In this document: in pieces, positions 28,646 to 36,877 of the stretch
How positions within the stretch are numbered: position 1 is the first letter of the stretch
Layout of the letters: each line of letters starts with the position of its first letter
Source: an uncultured Clostridia bacterium
GTDB taxonomy: Bacteria; Bacillota; Clostridia; Christensenellales; UBA1242
Length of the DNA: 64,000 bases
Direction of reading: 5' to 3'
Assembly (NCBI GenBank): GCA_937992055.1
Contig: CALKLQ010000041.1
Span: 62,001 to 126,000 of the forward strand
The notes under the pieces: generated by a model
Told to the model about the DNA's origin: nothing
The model's input: the letters and a program-made list of their open reading frames with translations, nothing else
Databases searched by the model: none
Program-made: the position numbers and the translations under genes

Positions 28646-28708
28646 GCGTTGCTTTACCGTCAGGTAAAGAATTTCGATAGAAATTAAATTTGGAACAAAT
28701 TTCAACGC
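28646..28708. repeat. Cloverleaf unit A, copy 1
   Basis: 63 bases that pair throughout: outer stem GCGTTG/CAACGC, then CTTTACC-GTCA-GGTAAAG, AATTTC-GATA-GAAATT and AAATTTG-GAA-CAAATTT. No base is left unpaired between the stems. Confidence 0.85.
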
Positions 28709-28788
28709 AAATTTTATGTAGTAGGAAATATCGCAAAGTGGACAAACGTAGTTTGGACATTTTGCAGGATTTCCGCCCGTACCAAAAT

Positions 28789-28851
28789 GCGTTGCTTTAC
28801 CGTCAGGTAAAGAATTTCGATAGAAATTAAATTTGGAACAAATTTCAACGC
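28789..28851. repeat. Cloverleaf unit A, copy 2
   Basis: Identical to copy 1, 143 bases downstream. Confidence 0.85.
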
Positions 28852-28918
28852 AAATTTTATGTAGTAGGAAATATCGCAAAGCGCGAAGCATTTTGCAGGA
28901 TTTCCGCCCGTACCAAAG

Positions 28919-28988
28919 GGCATCGGCTTTGATGTCAGTCAAAGCATGGCTGCGAAAGCAGACATAAAAATTTTAATTTTTCGATGCC
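28919..28988. repeat. Cloverleaf unit B, same fold with different bases
   Basis: Outer stem GGCATCG/CGATGCC, then GCTTTGAT-GTCA-GTCAAAGC (one T-G pair), ATGGCTGC-GAAA-GCAGACAT (one mismatch) and AAAAAT-TTTA-ATTTTT. Again no linker bases. Compared with unit A, the outer stem and first hairpin differ by paired changes while the GTCA loop is kept. Confidence 0.85.
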
Positions 28989-29129
28989 GGCTTTATGTAG
29001 TAGGAAATATCGCAAAGCGCGGAGCATTTTGCAGGATTTCCGTCCGTACAAAATTAGCAAACATAAACCATCTACATTTGGCAAACTAAAATGAGTTTGT
29101 TTATTGACAATATTGTAAATTAAAGATTT

Positions 29130-30077
29130 TTATAAAATTTTAATATCCAAAATTTCAAAATTATAGTTTTTATTAATCTTAGTTGAAAGTTGAGTAGACA
29201 AATATTTTTTATTATCATCAGCAAATGTTGTTACCACAAAATCATCTTCATGCATAAGAGCACCATAAAAATTTGCACCTGATGAAATTCCTACTCCCAA
29301 GCCAGACTCAGCTAATTTTTGAGCGAAATAAATTGCGTCCTCATCTGCCACATCAAAAATTTTATTAACTTTTTGTTCCTCATAAATAGGAGGAATAAAA
29401 TCATCAGAGATTCCTTCTATTTTGTGGCTACCTGTTTTATATCCAACTTTTAAAGTTGGAGAGCTTTTAGGTTCAATAGCAACAATGTCAATATTTTTAA
29501 ATTGTGTTTTTAGTTTTTGCCCAACGCCCATCAAGGTACCGCCCGTTCCAACCCCTGCTACAAAAGCAGAAGGAACAATTTTATTTCTTTTTAAATCTTT
29601 TAAAATTTCTTCGCCTGTTGTTTCAAAATGACACATAACATTCAACTCGTTTTCAAATTGTAACGGTAAAAAACAATTTTTAAAAGTTTTTGCAATTTCT
29701 AAACCTTTTAAAAATCCGCCTTCCTCTCTTTTTATAAGTCTAAGTTCTGCGCCATAAGCTTTTAAAAGTTTTTTTCGCTCTTCGCTCATCCATTCTGGCA
29801 TAATTATTGTAACAGGATGAGACAATAATCCACCTAAGCAAGCGAAAGCTATTCCCATATTTCCACTTGTAGTTTCAACAATTTTTTGACCTTTTGCTAG
29901 AGCTCTGTTTTTATATGATTTATCAATTATATATAAAGCTACTCTATCTTTTATACTCCCAGAAATATTATACCATTCCAATTTAGCCAGTACATGTCTA
30001 ACTCTTCCTTGGAATTTGCATTTAATAAGGCAAAAGGGTGTGTTGCCTACTAACTTTTTTAAATTATCCAAATTCAT
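29130..30077 (-). CDS. cysK: Cysteine synthase (PLP-dependent)
   Basis: Makes cysteine from O-acetylserine and sulphide; 315 residues. The PLP Lys is at about 43 in NISGSIKDRVA, the substrate loop is TTSGNMG, and the phosphate-binding loop GVGTGGTLMG follows. IEGISDDFIPPI is typical of the family. GGAGGGGAAAAT precedes the ATG. The C-terminus is short of the longer CBS type, so cystathionine synthesis is less likely. No sulphate reduction or cysE gene is nearby. Confidence 0.9.
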   Translation of the reverse strand: MNLDNLKKLVGNTPFCLIKCKFQGRVRHVLAKLEWYNISGSIKDRVALYIIDKSYKNRALAKGQKIVETTSGNMGIAFACLGGLLSHPVTIIMPEWMSEERKKLLKAYGAELRLIKREEGGFLKGLEIAKTFKNCFLPLQFENELNVMCHFETTGEEILKDLKRNKIVPSAFVAGVGTGGTLMGVGQKLKTQFKNIDIVAIEPKSSPTLKVGYKTGSHKIEGISDDFIPPIYEEQKVNKIFDVADEDAIYFAQKLAESGLGVGISSGANFYGALMHEDDFVVTTFADDNKKYLSTQLSTKINKNYNFEILDIKIL

Positions 30078-30405
30078 ATTTTCCCCTCCATTGTAAAATT
30101 AGTCAAAGAATTTAACTCAACTGTATTATTATATTAAAATTGAAGTTGTAAGTCTCATTTTTTACAAAAAATAATTATTTATTTAAGAAATAATATTTTA
30201 AAGCAACTAATGACATGTTCAAAAAAAACTGTGTTTAACTAAAATAACTTGCATAGCAAGGAGTTTGTGAAAACAAACTTTTAAAGTGAAACATCAAAAT
30301 CACACAGTTAAATAAGTAAAAGTTAAGTTTTTTTAAATTATTTTAACTTTTTAATAATTATTTGCACAAAAGAACATTTTGTCGTAAAATGTAAAAGGAG
30401 CAATT
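30078..30405. other. 328-base gap with an enclosed hairpin cluster
   Basis: Divergent spacer between cysteine synthase and a membrane protein. An 8-bp perfect closing stem AACTGTGT/ACACAGTT (30227-30234 and 30302-30309) encloses CTTGC-ATA-GCAAG and AGTTTGT-GAAA-ACAAACT. A further weak AT hairpin lies near 30320-30355. No gene is seen. Confidence 0.55.
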
Positions 30406-31143
30406 ATGATTTGGACAAAGAATGAATTAATAGTTATGCCTATAGCTTTAGTTATTACAGTATTATTGGCTATAGGAATATGCACTCTAACAAAAAACAA
30501 AAATGAAAAAATTAAATATATTCCTCTTCAAGCTATTTCAATTATAATGCTAGTTTTAGAGGTTATTAAACAAATCCTATCATTTGAAAATGGAGTTTAT
30601 AGTACATGGTCTATTCCCCTACATTTTTGTAGTATGTTTATGTTTATTTTTACGCTTGCTAGTTTCACAAAAGGAAAGATAAAGGACTTTGCACTTGCGG
30701 TATCAAATGCCTCTAGCGCACTTTTTTTAGCATTATTTTATATAAGTCCTAGCGGAATTATAGGCAGTGCTTGCGATAATATTTTTGCGAATTTTTTTTC
30801 TTTTCACACCTTTTTTTATCATCATTTGATAATTTTATTTTTATTGGTGATGGTGATTTCTAAGCTATATATTCCAAAAGTAAAAGATTTAAGCTATGTT
30901 TCTATAGGACTTTCTACATATATTGCCCTTGCACTTCCCCTGGCACATGTTTTAAATGTAAATTTTTGTAATATATTATATAGCAATATACCGATAATGG
31001 AAAATATTAGACTATCTTTCGGACAATTGCCTTACACTATATTTTTTATCTTACTTGGATACATAGCTTTAAATAGCATCGTCTTATTAGCTCTTTTAAC
31101 AAAAAAACAGATTCAAACGCGAAAAGAATTTAAGATAATTTGA
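30406..31143 (+). CDS. YwaF-like multi-pass membrane protein
   Basis: 245 residues, about six or seven membrane helices. The motifs IPLHFCSM and FYHHLI, with conserved His residues at helix edges, suggest the YwaF/TIGR02206 family of uncharacterised membrane proteins. AAAAGGAGCAATT precedes the ATG. A small two-helix protein follows 56 bases later. Function unknown. The family call rests on a few motifs only. Confidence 0.6.
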   Translation: MIWTKNELIVMPIALVITVLLAIGICTLTKNKNEKIKYIPLQAISIIMLVLEVIKQILSFENGVYSTWSIPLHFCSMFMFIFTLASFTKGKIKDFALAVSNASSALFLALFYISPSGIIGSACDNIFANFFSFHTFFYHHLIILFLLVMVISKLYIPKVKDLSYVSIGLSTYIALALPLAHVLNVNFCNILYSNIPIMENIRLSFGQLPYTIFFILLGYIALNSIVLLALLTKKQIQTRKEFKII

Positions 31144-31199
31144 TTAAATTAAAAAAAATAATATAATTAAAATGAAAAATATTTCAAAAGGAGAAAATT

Positions 31200-31424
31200 A
31201 TGAAAGAAAGAAAAACAAATCTACAGATTGTTTTAGATGGTCTATGTGGAATTATTGTGTTATTATCAATTATCGCCTATTTTATAGTTGGATTTACAAC
31301 TAATATCTGGCATCCAACTTGGTTGATTGTGGTCTGTAGCACACTTGTATGCGGGATTATTGGCATTATATCTAATACTATTGCAAGCTTGAAAAATAAT
31401 AAAGAAAAAGATAATATTAATTAA
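31200..31424 (+). CDS. Small two-helix membrane protein
   Basis: 74 residues with two hydrophobic helices (about 14-31 and 38-63) and a Lys/Glu/Asn tail. AAAGGAGAAAATT precedes the ATG. Probably cotranscribed with the upstream membrane protein. Family not recognised. Confidence 0.7.
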   Translation: MKERKTNLQIVLDGLCGIIVLLSIIAYFIVGFTTNIWHPTWLIVVCSTLVCGIIGIISNTIASLKNNKEKDNIN

Positions 31425-31491
31425 ATTAATTCAGTCTAATAATTAAATTAAAAATTTCGATTTTAATATTAATTTTTACAAATTTTTTAAT

Positions 31492-31525
31492 AAAAATCTC
31501 TTGTTTTAATCAACAGGAGATTTTT
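31492..31525. terminator. Bidirectional terminator
   Basis: AAAAATCTC-T-TGTT and AACA-G-GAGATTTTT pair around a 6-base loop, flanked by A- and T-runs, between convergent genes. Confidence 0.8.
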
Positions 31526-31527
31526 AT

Positions 31528-31863
31528 TTATTTTATTAAAATAGCTACAGCAACGGCAACAGTTTTCGAGTGTGATATGGATACTTCTACTTTTTCACTT
31601 TCAAAACCAGTTTTTAAAATTTTAACAAATGGTTTACCATTTTCAAAATGATCTATTTCTATATCTTTAAATCCAAGCTTTCCTTCAAAAGCTTTTATAA
31701 CAGCTTCTTTCAAGCAAAAAAAACCGCAAATACGCTCTGTCGAGTTTTTAAACTTATTTAAATATTCAATTTCATGTTCATTCAAAAATGATTTAATAAA
31801 ATTAGAATTTTTTTCTAATTTTTTTTTTATTCTTGCCACTTCTAAAATATCAATACCAATCAT
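31528..31863 (-). CDS. acpS: Holo-[acyl-carrier-protein] synthase
   Basis: Transfers 4'-phosphopantetheine from CoA to acyl carrier protein; 111 residues. The metal residues Asp5 (MIGIDILEVARI) and Glu53 (CGFFCLKEAVIKAF) are present, as is the end VSISHSKTVAVAVA. It begins one base after the recX stop. Last gene of the tyrS-yigZ-recX-acpS operon. Confidence 0.95.
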   Translation of the reverse strand: MIGIDILEVARIKKKLEKNSNFIKSFLNEHEIEYLNKFKNSTERICGFFCLKEAVIKAFEGKLGFKDIEIDHFENGKPFVKILKTGFESEKVEVSISHSKTVAVAVAILIK

Positions 31864-32469
31864 TTAATCACCTTTTTTAAAAAGTTCACTTATCACACTA
31901 GAGCAGGTCCCATAACTATATCCTTTAGATAATAAATAATTATAAAGTTTTTGCTTGCCCTTATAATCATAGTCCTTATTTTTCATATATTTTTCAGCTA
32001 AATTTAAAGCTGGAGTAAATTCATCAAAATCTAAAAGAGAATGTTGTATAACTTCTTTATCTACACCCTTTTGAGCAAGCATGTAAGATATCATTCTTTT
32101 TCCTTTTAAATTTTTATTACAAGAAACAAAATCTTTGGCATACAGTTCGTCGTTTAGGTATTTATAATCCTCTAATTTTGAAATAGCATAATCAACAACT
32201 TCAGATGTATAACCCTTTTGGAAAAGATATTCTTTTACCTCTTTTTTAGACTTACTAACTCTTGAAATTAATTTAACAGCTCTATCAAAGGCTTTTGCCT
32301 TTTCATTTTCAATAAAAACTTGTGACAAATGTTTTTCATCAATTTCAACACCTATAGATATCGAATTTTTATAAATTAACTCCATTGATAAAATAATCGT
32401 GTTGCCATCTTCTAAAACAACTCTAAAATTTTCGCCTTTACCAACTCTATCTATTTGACAAACTTTCAC
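31864..32469 (-). CDS. recX: Regulatory protein RecX
   Basis: 201 residues; modulates RecA filaments. Three-helix repeats are visible: AFDRAVKLISRVSKSKKEVKEYLFQKGY, LNDELYAKDFVSCNKNLKGKRMISYMLAQKGV and KQKLYNYLLSKGYSYG, all in RecX order. The ATG overlaps the yigZ stop by four bases. recA itself is not in the window. Confidence 0.9.
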   Translation of the reverse strand: MKVCQIDRVGKGENFRVVLEDGNTIILSMELIYKNSISIGVEIDEKHLSQVFIENEKAKAFDRAVKLISRVSKSKKEVKEYLFQKGYTSEVVDYAISKLEDYKYLNDELYAKDFVSCNKNLKGKRMISYMLAQKGVDKEVIQHSLLDFDEFTPALNLAEKYMKNKDYDYKGKQKLYNYLLSKGYSYGTCSSVISELFKKGD

Positions 32470-32825
32470 TTTTTCTCCATTTCACACACTAATGCAGCAG
32501 ACTTAGTATAAGCTCTAAAAAGTCCTCCAACCCCTAATTTTATTCCACCAAAATATCTGATTACAACAACCAATACATTTTTCAGCCCCGATTTTTCAAT
32601 CACAGTTAAAATGGGCTTTCCAGCACTTCCTGAAGGTTCATTATCATCACTGAATTTAACAATTTCACATCCATTGACAATTTTAAAAGCAAAACAAACA
32701 TGGGTAGCTTTTTTATGTTCTTTTTTTAAATTTTCAATCGTATCCATTGCTTGTTTTTCATTAGAAATATTAAAAAGAAATGACAAAAACCTAGATTTTT
32801 TAATTTCTAATTCGGCACTATTCAA
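32466..32825 (-). CDS. YigZ/IMPACT family protein, short form
   Basis: 119 residues with the UPF0029 core: KSRFLSFL, THVCFAFKI, SDDNEPSGSAGKPIL, VVVIRYFGGIKLGVGGLFRAY. The second (DUF1949-type) domain of typical YigZ proteins (about 200 residues) is missing; the stop is followed directly by recX, so this looks like a real short form. Possible RNA- or ribosome-related role by family only. The ATG overlaps the tyrS stop by four bases. Confidence 0.88.
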   Translation of the reverse strand: MNSAELEIKKSRFLSFLFNISNEKQAMDTIENLKKEHKKATHVCFAFKIVNGCEIVKFSDDNEPSGSAGKPILTVIEKSGLKNVLVVVIRYFGGIKLGVGGLFRAYTKSAALVCEMEKK

Positions 32826-34057
32826 TTTAAATTCACCTTAATAAAGTTTTTCTTGCCCTTTTGAAGAATAAAATATGAATCATAATTTTGCTTTTCAACA
32901 ACAAAGGCAAAATCAATTATTTTTTCTCCATTTATAAACACTCCGCCTTGTTCGCACATTCTTCTTCCTTCGCTCTTACTTTTGACAAGTCCGGTTTCGA
33001 ATAAAAGGTCGCAAATAGAGATATTCTGAGAAAGAGTAAATGAAGGAACATTATCTAAATTCGTTCCGCCACCAAAAAGCGATGCGCTTGCCTCTTGTGC
33101 TTTTTTTGCATCCTCTTCGCCTCTAATAAACTTTGTTATTTCATATGATAAAACCTTTTTAGCACCTACAATATCTTGTTTAATTAACTCTCTAACTTTT
33201 TCCATTTCAATGTCGGTAAACAATGCAAACATCATTTCAACGCACTCATCTGGAGTTTGATAAACCCCTTGATAGAAATCGTACGCCGAAATCAAGTTTT
33301 TATCTATCCAAATTGCACCTCTTTCAGTCTTTCCCATTTTTTTGCCATCTGGCGTCAAAAGAAGAGGATTCGTTGCGCCTATTAATTGAACATTGCTACT
33401 AGTTGCAAAATTCAGTTTTCTTTGGAGTTCTACCCCTGCAACAATATTACCCCATTGATCTCCGCCACCATATTGCAAGGTACATCCATATTTTTTATTC
33501 AAGTATACAAAATCATATGCTTGCATGAGCATATATCCCATTTCAAAAAAGGTAAGTCCTCCCTCTTCAATTCTGTTTTTGTAAATTTCATTTGAAAGCA
33601 TCTTATTGACATTAAAGTGAACTCCCACCTCTCTCATGAAATCAACATAATTATAATCATTAAACCAGTCTTGATTATTTACAATTATTGCTGGATTTTC
33701 ACCTTCAAAGTCTAAAAAAACCTTAAGTGTATTTTTAATATTTTCAATATTTTGTTCTATCTGCTTTTTATCAAGCATTTTTCTCATTTCAGTTTTTCCA
33801 GTTGGATCACCTATGCCAGCTGTTGCGCCACCCATCAAAAGAATAACTTTATGACCAGCTTTTTGAAAACGTCGCAAAATACAATATGGCACACAATGCC
33901 CTATATGCAAACTACTAGCAGTAGGATCAGTCCCCTCATACAAAGCTATAGGCTCTCCTCTTTGCAAAACCTCTTTTAATTTTTCCTCATCTGTGCATTG
34001 ATATAAAAGCCCTCTTTCTTTTAATGTATCATAAAGATTAGTATCAATTTTAACCAT
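32822..34057 (-). CDS. tyrS: Tyrosyl-tRNA synthetase
   Basis: Class I aminoacyl-tRNA synthetase, 411 residues. HIGH-type motif SLHIGHCVPY, Tyr pocket residues in GGDQWGNIVAGVEL, KMSKS-type loop GKKMGKTERGAIW, and a C-terminal S4 domain (SEGRRMCEQGGVFINGEKI). AGAGGTACTTGT precedes the ATG. It heads a four-gene operon with a consensus promoter. There is no room for a T-box leader, as the -10 lies only about 25 bases upstream. Confidence 0.96.
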   Translation of the reverse strand: MVKIDTNLYDTLKERGLLYQCTDEEKLKEVLQRGEPIALYEGTDPTASSLHIGHCVPYCILRRFQKAGHKVILLMGGATAGIGDPTGKTEMRKMLDKKQIEQNIENIKNTLKVFLDFEGENPAIIVNNQDWFNDYNYVDFMREVGVHFNVNKMLSNEIYKNRIEEGGLTFFEMGYMLMQAYDFVYLNKKYGCTLQYGGGDQWGNIVAGVELQRKLNFATSSNVQLIGATNPLLLTPDGKKMGKTERGAIWIDKNLISAYDFYQGVYQTPDECVEMMFALFTDIEMEKVRELIKQDIVGAKKVLSYEITKFIRGEEDAKKAQEASASLFGGGTNLDNVPSFTLSQNISICDLLFETGLVKSKSEGRRMCEQGGVFINGEKIIDFAFVVEKQNYDSYFILQKGKKNFIKVNLN

Positions 34058-34081
34058 ACAAGTACCTCTTTTAGTATGTTA

Positions 34082-34110
34082 AGTATAAACAATAATAGTG
34101 TTAATGTCAA
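34082..34110 (-). promoter_or_regulatory. Sigma-A promoter of tyrS operon
   Basis: Consensus TTGACA, 17 bases, TATACT on the minus strand, divergent from the leuS promoter. Confidence 0.82.
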
Positions 34111-34134
34111 ACATAGAAAAACAAGGGGCAAAAC

Positions 34135-34163
34135 TTGATATTATAATTTTTTTATGCTAAAAT
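34135..34163 (+). promoter_or_regulatory. Sigma-A promoter of leuS
   Basis: TTGATA, 17 bases, TAAAAT, about 45 bases before the leuS start; no T-box fits in the leader. Confidence 0.6.
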
Positions 34164-34208
34164 AAACCCTGCTAAATTAATTAGAATTAAAACCTAGGGG
34201 TGTAAAAA

Positions 34209-36632
34209 ATGAATATCAATGAGATTGAAAAAAAATGGCAAAAAAAATGGAGTGAAGACAAGCTCTATAGTTTTGATAAGAAAAATTTAAATAACAAGTA
34301 TTATCTTTTAGAAATGTTTAGTTATCCAAGCGGCTCAAATCTTCATTTGGGGCATTGGTTTAATTACTCACTTTCTGACAGTTTTGGTAGATTTAAAAGA
34401 ATGCAAGGCTACAACCTTTTTCATCCCGTAGGATTTGATGCTTTTGGTTTGCCAGCAGAAAATTATGCTTTAAAAACTGGAATCCATCCAAAAACAAGTA
34501 CAGAAAAAAACATATCTATTATGGAACGTCAACTGGCAGAAATGGGAACAACTTATGATTGGGATTATGAAATTGCTACTTGCAAAGCTGATTACTATCG
34601 TTGGACTCAATGGTTATTTTTAAAACTATATGAAAAAGGCTTAGCATATCAAAAATTTGCCCCAGTCAACTGGTGTACCCATTGTAATACAGTTTTAGCA
34701 AACGAACAGGTTGTTCAAGGCGTATGCGAAAGATGTAAGCATGAGGTTATTAAAAAAAATATGACACAATGGTTTTTTAAGATAACCGATTATGCCGAAG
34801 AACTTTTGGCAGATCTTGACAAACTAAACTGGCCCGAAAAAACGAAAATTGCACAAAGAAATTGGATAGGCAAATCAAGTGGTGCTGAGGTAGATTTTTA
34901 TTCTGACAACAACCAAAAAATAACTATATTTACTTCTAGAATAGACACCATATTTGGCGTGTCTTACATTGTTCTTGCACCAGAGCATGAATTAACTTTA
35001 AAGTTAACAACTGATGAACAACTTCCTAAAGTAGAAAAATATATTTACGAAGCAAGCAAAAAAGATGAAATTACAAGGCAAAGTACATCCGAAGAAAAAA
35101 CTGGTGTTTTTACTGGTGCATATGCAATTAATCCCGCTAACAATAAAAAGGTGCCTATCTATGTTGCTGACTATGTTTTATCAACTTATGCCACAGGCGC
35201 TGTGATGGGCGTTCCAGCACATGATGAAAGAGATTATGCTTTTGCAAAAAAATATAATTTGGATATTGTTCAAGTAATAGATAGTAATAATTCACCTCTT
35301 CCATATTGTGACTACGGCAAGCTCATAAACAGTCAGGAATTTAATGGTTTAACTTCTGCGAATGCAAAAGAGAAAATAATAGAAAAATTGGCAGAAAACA
35401 ATTTAGCTAGAACAAAAATTAATTATAAGCTTAGAGATTGGTCTGTTTCTAGGCAAAGATATTGGGGGTGCCCAATTCCTATTATTTATTGCGAAACCTG
35501 TGGCGCCGTTCCCGTGCCTTTTGAGGATCTTCCAGTTACCTTGCCAGAAGATGTTGATTTCACGCCAGATGGAACAAGTCCATTAGCGAAACACAAAACT
35601 TATATCTCTACCACCTGTCCACATTGCCACAAGCCAGCAAAAAGAGATGTCGACACTTTAGACACCTTTGTTTGCTCATCATGGTACTATCTAAGATATC
35701 CAAATGCAAAAAACAATGAACAAGCATTTGATAAAGAGTTTACAAATAAACTTCTTCCAGTTGACAAATATGTTGGTGGAATGGAACATGCAACTGGTCA
35801 CCTGTTATACTCTAGATTTATAACTAAATTTTTAAGAGACATTGGTTATTTAACCTTTGATGAACCTTTTAAAAGTCTAATCCACCAAGGTTTAATTTTG
35901 GGCACAGATGGGCAAAAAATGAGTAAGTCAAGAGGAAACACAATAAATCTTGACAACTTTATTAAAGAATATGGAAGCGATTGTCTTAGATTATATCTTG
36001 CATTTGGATTTAACTATCTTGAAGGCGGACCATGGAATGAAAATGGAATTAAATCAATTTCTAAATTTTTAGAAAGAGTTGAAAGATTGGTTTTAAAATA
36101 TAACTATAAACAGGTACAAATCCCATCCCAAAGTGGCAACAACGAAAAAGAGTTGGAATTTGTTTTAAATAACACTATTAAAGAATGTATCGACAACATG
36201 GAAAATTTTGGGTTCAATAGCGCAGTTGCAAGAATTATGGAACTTGTTAATGCCATATATAAATATGAATTAAACCAAGATAAAAACATTGAACTAATTA
36301 AAAATTGCAATAAAACACTTTTAAAATTATTGGCTCCTTTCACCCCACATTTTTGCGAAGAGCTGTGGGAAAACATTGGAGAAGAATATTCCATTCATAA
36401 TCAACACTACCCTACTTTTGACCAAACAAAGTTAATTAAGTCTGAAATAGAAATTGTAGCACAAGTCAATAGCAAAATTATAACTAGACTAAATGTGGCT
36501 CCAGACTCAACAGAAGATGAAGTTAAAGAAATTGCACTAAAACAAGAAAAAATTCAAAACGCAACCGAAAATAAGCAAATTATAAAAACAATTTATGTAA
36601 AAAATAGTTTGATTAACTTTATAGTAAAATGA
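34209..36632 (+). CDS. leuS: Leucyl-tRNA synthetase
   Basis: Class Ia synthetase of 807 residues, bacterial type. HIGH-type motif SNLHLGHWFNY, a zinc-finger-like CTHCNTVL...CERC pair, the CP1 editing domain (TSRIDTIFG; GVPAHDERDYAFA with the editing Asp), a second Cys cluster (CETCGA, CPHC), the KMSKS loop QKMSKSRGN and a C-terminal anticodon-binding domain. AGGGGTG precedes the ATG. Single gene ended by the strong terminator at 36829-36860 region. Confidence 0.96.
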   Translation: MNINEIEKKWQKKWSEDKLYSFDKKNLNNKYYLLEMFSYPSGSNLHLGHWFNYSLSDSFGRFKRMQGYNLFHPVGFDAFGLPAENYALKTGIHPKTSTEKNISIMERQLAEMGTTYDWDYEIATCKADYYRWTQWLFLKLYEKGLAYQKFAPVNWCTHCNTVLANEQVVQGVCERCKHEVIKKNMTQWFFKITDYAEELLADLDKLNWPEKTKIAQRNWIGKSSGAEVDFYSDNNQKITIFTSRIDTIFGVSYIVLAPEHELTLKLTTDEQLPKVEKYIYEASKKDEITRQSTSEEKTGVFTGAYAINPANNKKVPIYVADYVLSTYATGAVMGVPAHDERDYAFAKKYNLDIVQVIDSNNSPLPYCDYGKLINSQEFNGLTSANAKEKIIEKLAENNLARTKINYKLRDWSVSRQRYWGCPIPIIYCETCGAVPVPFEDLPVTLPEDVDFTPDGTSPLAKHKTYISTTCPHCHKPAKRDVDTLDTFVCSSWYYLRYPNAKNNEQAFDKEFTNKLLPVDKYVGGMEHATGHLLYSRFITKFLRDIGYLTFDEPFKSLIHQGLILGTDGQKMSKSRGNTINLDNFIKEYGSDCLRLYLAFGFNYLEGGPWNENGIKSISKFLERVERLVLKYNYKQVQIPSQSGNNEKELEFVLNNTIKECIDNMENFGFNSAVARIMELVNAIYKYELNQDKNIELIKNCNKTLLKLLAPFTPHFCEELWENIGEEYSIHNQHYPTFDQTKLIKSEIEIVAQVNSKIITRLNVAPDSTEDEVKEIALKQEKIQNATENKQIIKTIYVKNSLINFIVK

Positions 36633-36828
36633 GATTATATTTTATTTTAAATAATTATTTACATTTAAATCATTAACTTTTTATCAATAGCAAAATTTTA
36701 AAGCTAAACTATCTTTTCTAAAACATTAGATTCTCAAATTGCAAAAATGCACTCAAATTTAAAGTGTTTTTCATTTAAAAAATGAGGTTGTGGAAAAATT
36801 TTTAAGATTAAACTATATAATCTTTTAT

Positions 36829-36860
36829 AAAAAATTCTCCTAAGATAAGGAGAATTTTTT
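36829..36860. terminator. Bidirectional terminator
   Basis: AAAAAATTCTCCT and AGGAGAATTTTTT form a perfect 13-bp stem with a 6-base loop, between convergent leuS and the SPT-like gene. Confidence 0.88.
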
Positions 36861-36877
36861 ACAATTTCAAATTTATT

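Larger units (their letters stand above)
28575..29049. repeat. Array of scaffold hairpins alternating with cloverleaf units
   Basis: Four copies of a scaffold hairpin lie at 28575-28639, 28718-28782, 28861-28913 and 28997-29049 (periods 143, 143 and 136). Each opens GTAGTAGGAAATATCGCAAAG and closes TTTTGCAGGATTTCC...GTAC; the stems are GGAAAT/ATTTCC and GCAAA/TTTGC. Copies 1 and 2 carry an extra inner hairpin CAAAC-GTA-GTTTG, replaced in copies 3 and 4 by a short GC-rich loop. Between them lie the cloverleaf units. The first two periods are almost identical, showing recent duplication. Confidence 0.9.
28532..29129. other. 598-base gap filled by a structured repeat array
   Basis: No protein gene here; open frames in it are created by the repeats. 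It holds the four-copy hairpin/cloverleaf array at 28575-29049, with short AT-rich flanks. It sits between Ku and cysteine synthase, both on the minus strand. Confidence 0.85.

Noticed and set aside
28563..28942. Protein-coding frames on the minus strand across the repeat array
   Set aside because: They arise because the repeat period leaves frames open; the predicted protein is the repeat translated over and over in shifted frames, and no ribosome site is present.
28575..29049. CRISPR array
   Set aside because: The repeats are long hairpins with periods of 136-143 bases, two of the spacers are identical and self-paired, and there are no cas genes.
34058..34208. T-box leaders for tyrS and leuS
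   Set aside because: The distance from each -10 box to its start codon is too short for a T-box.
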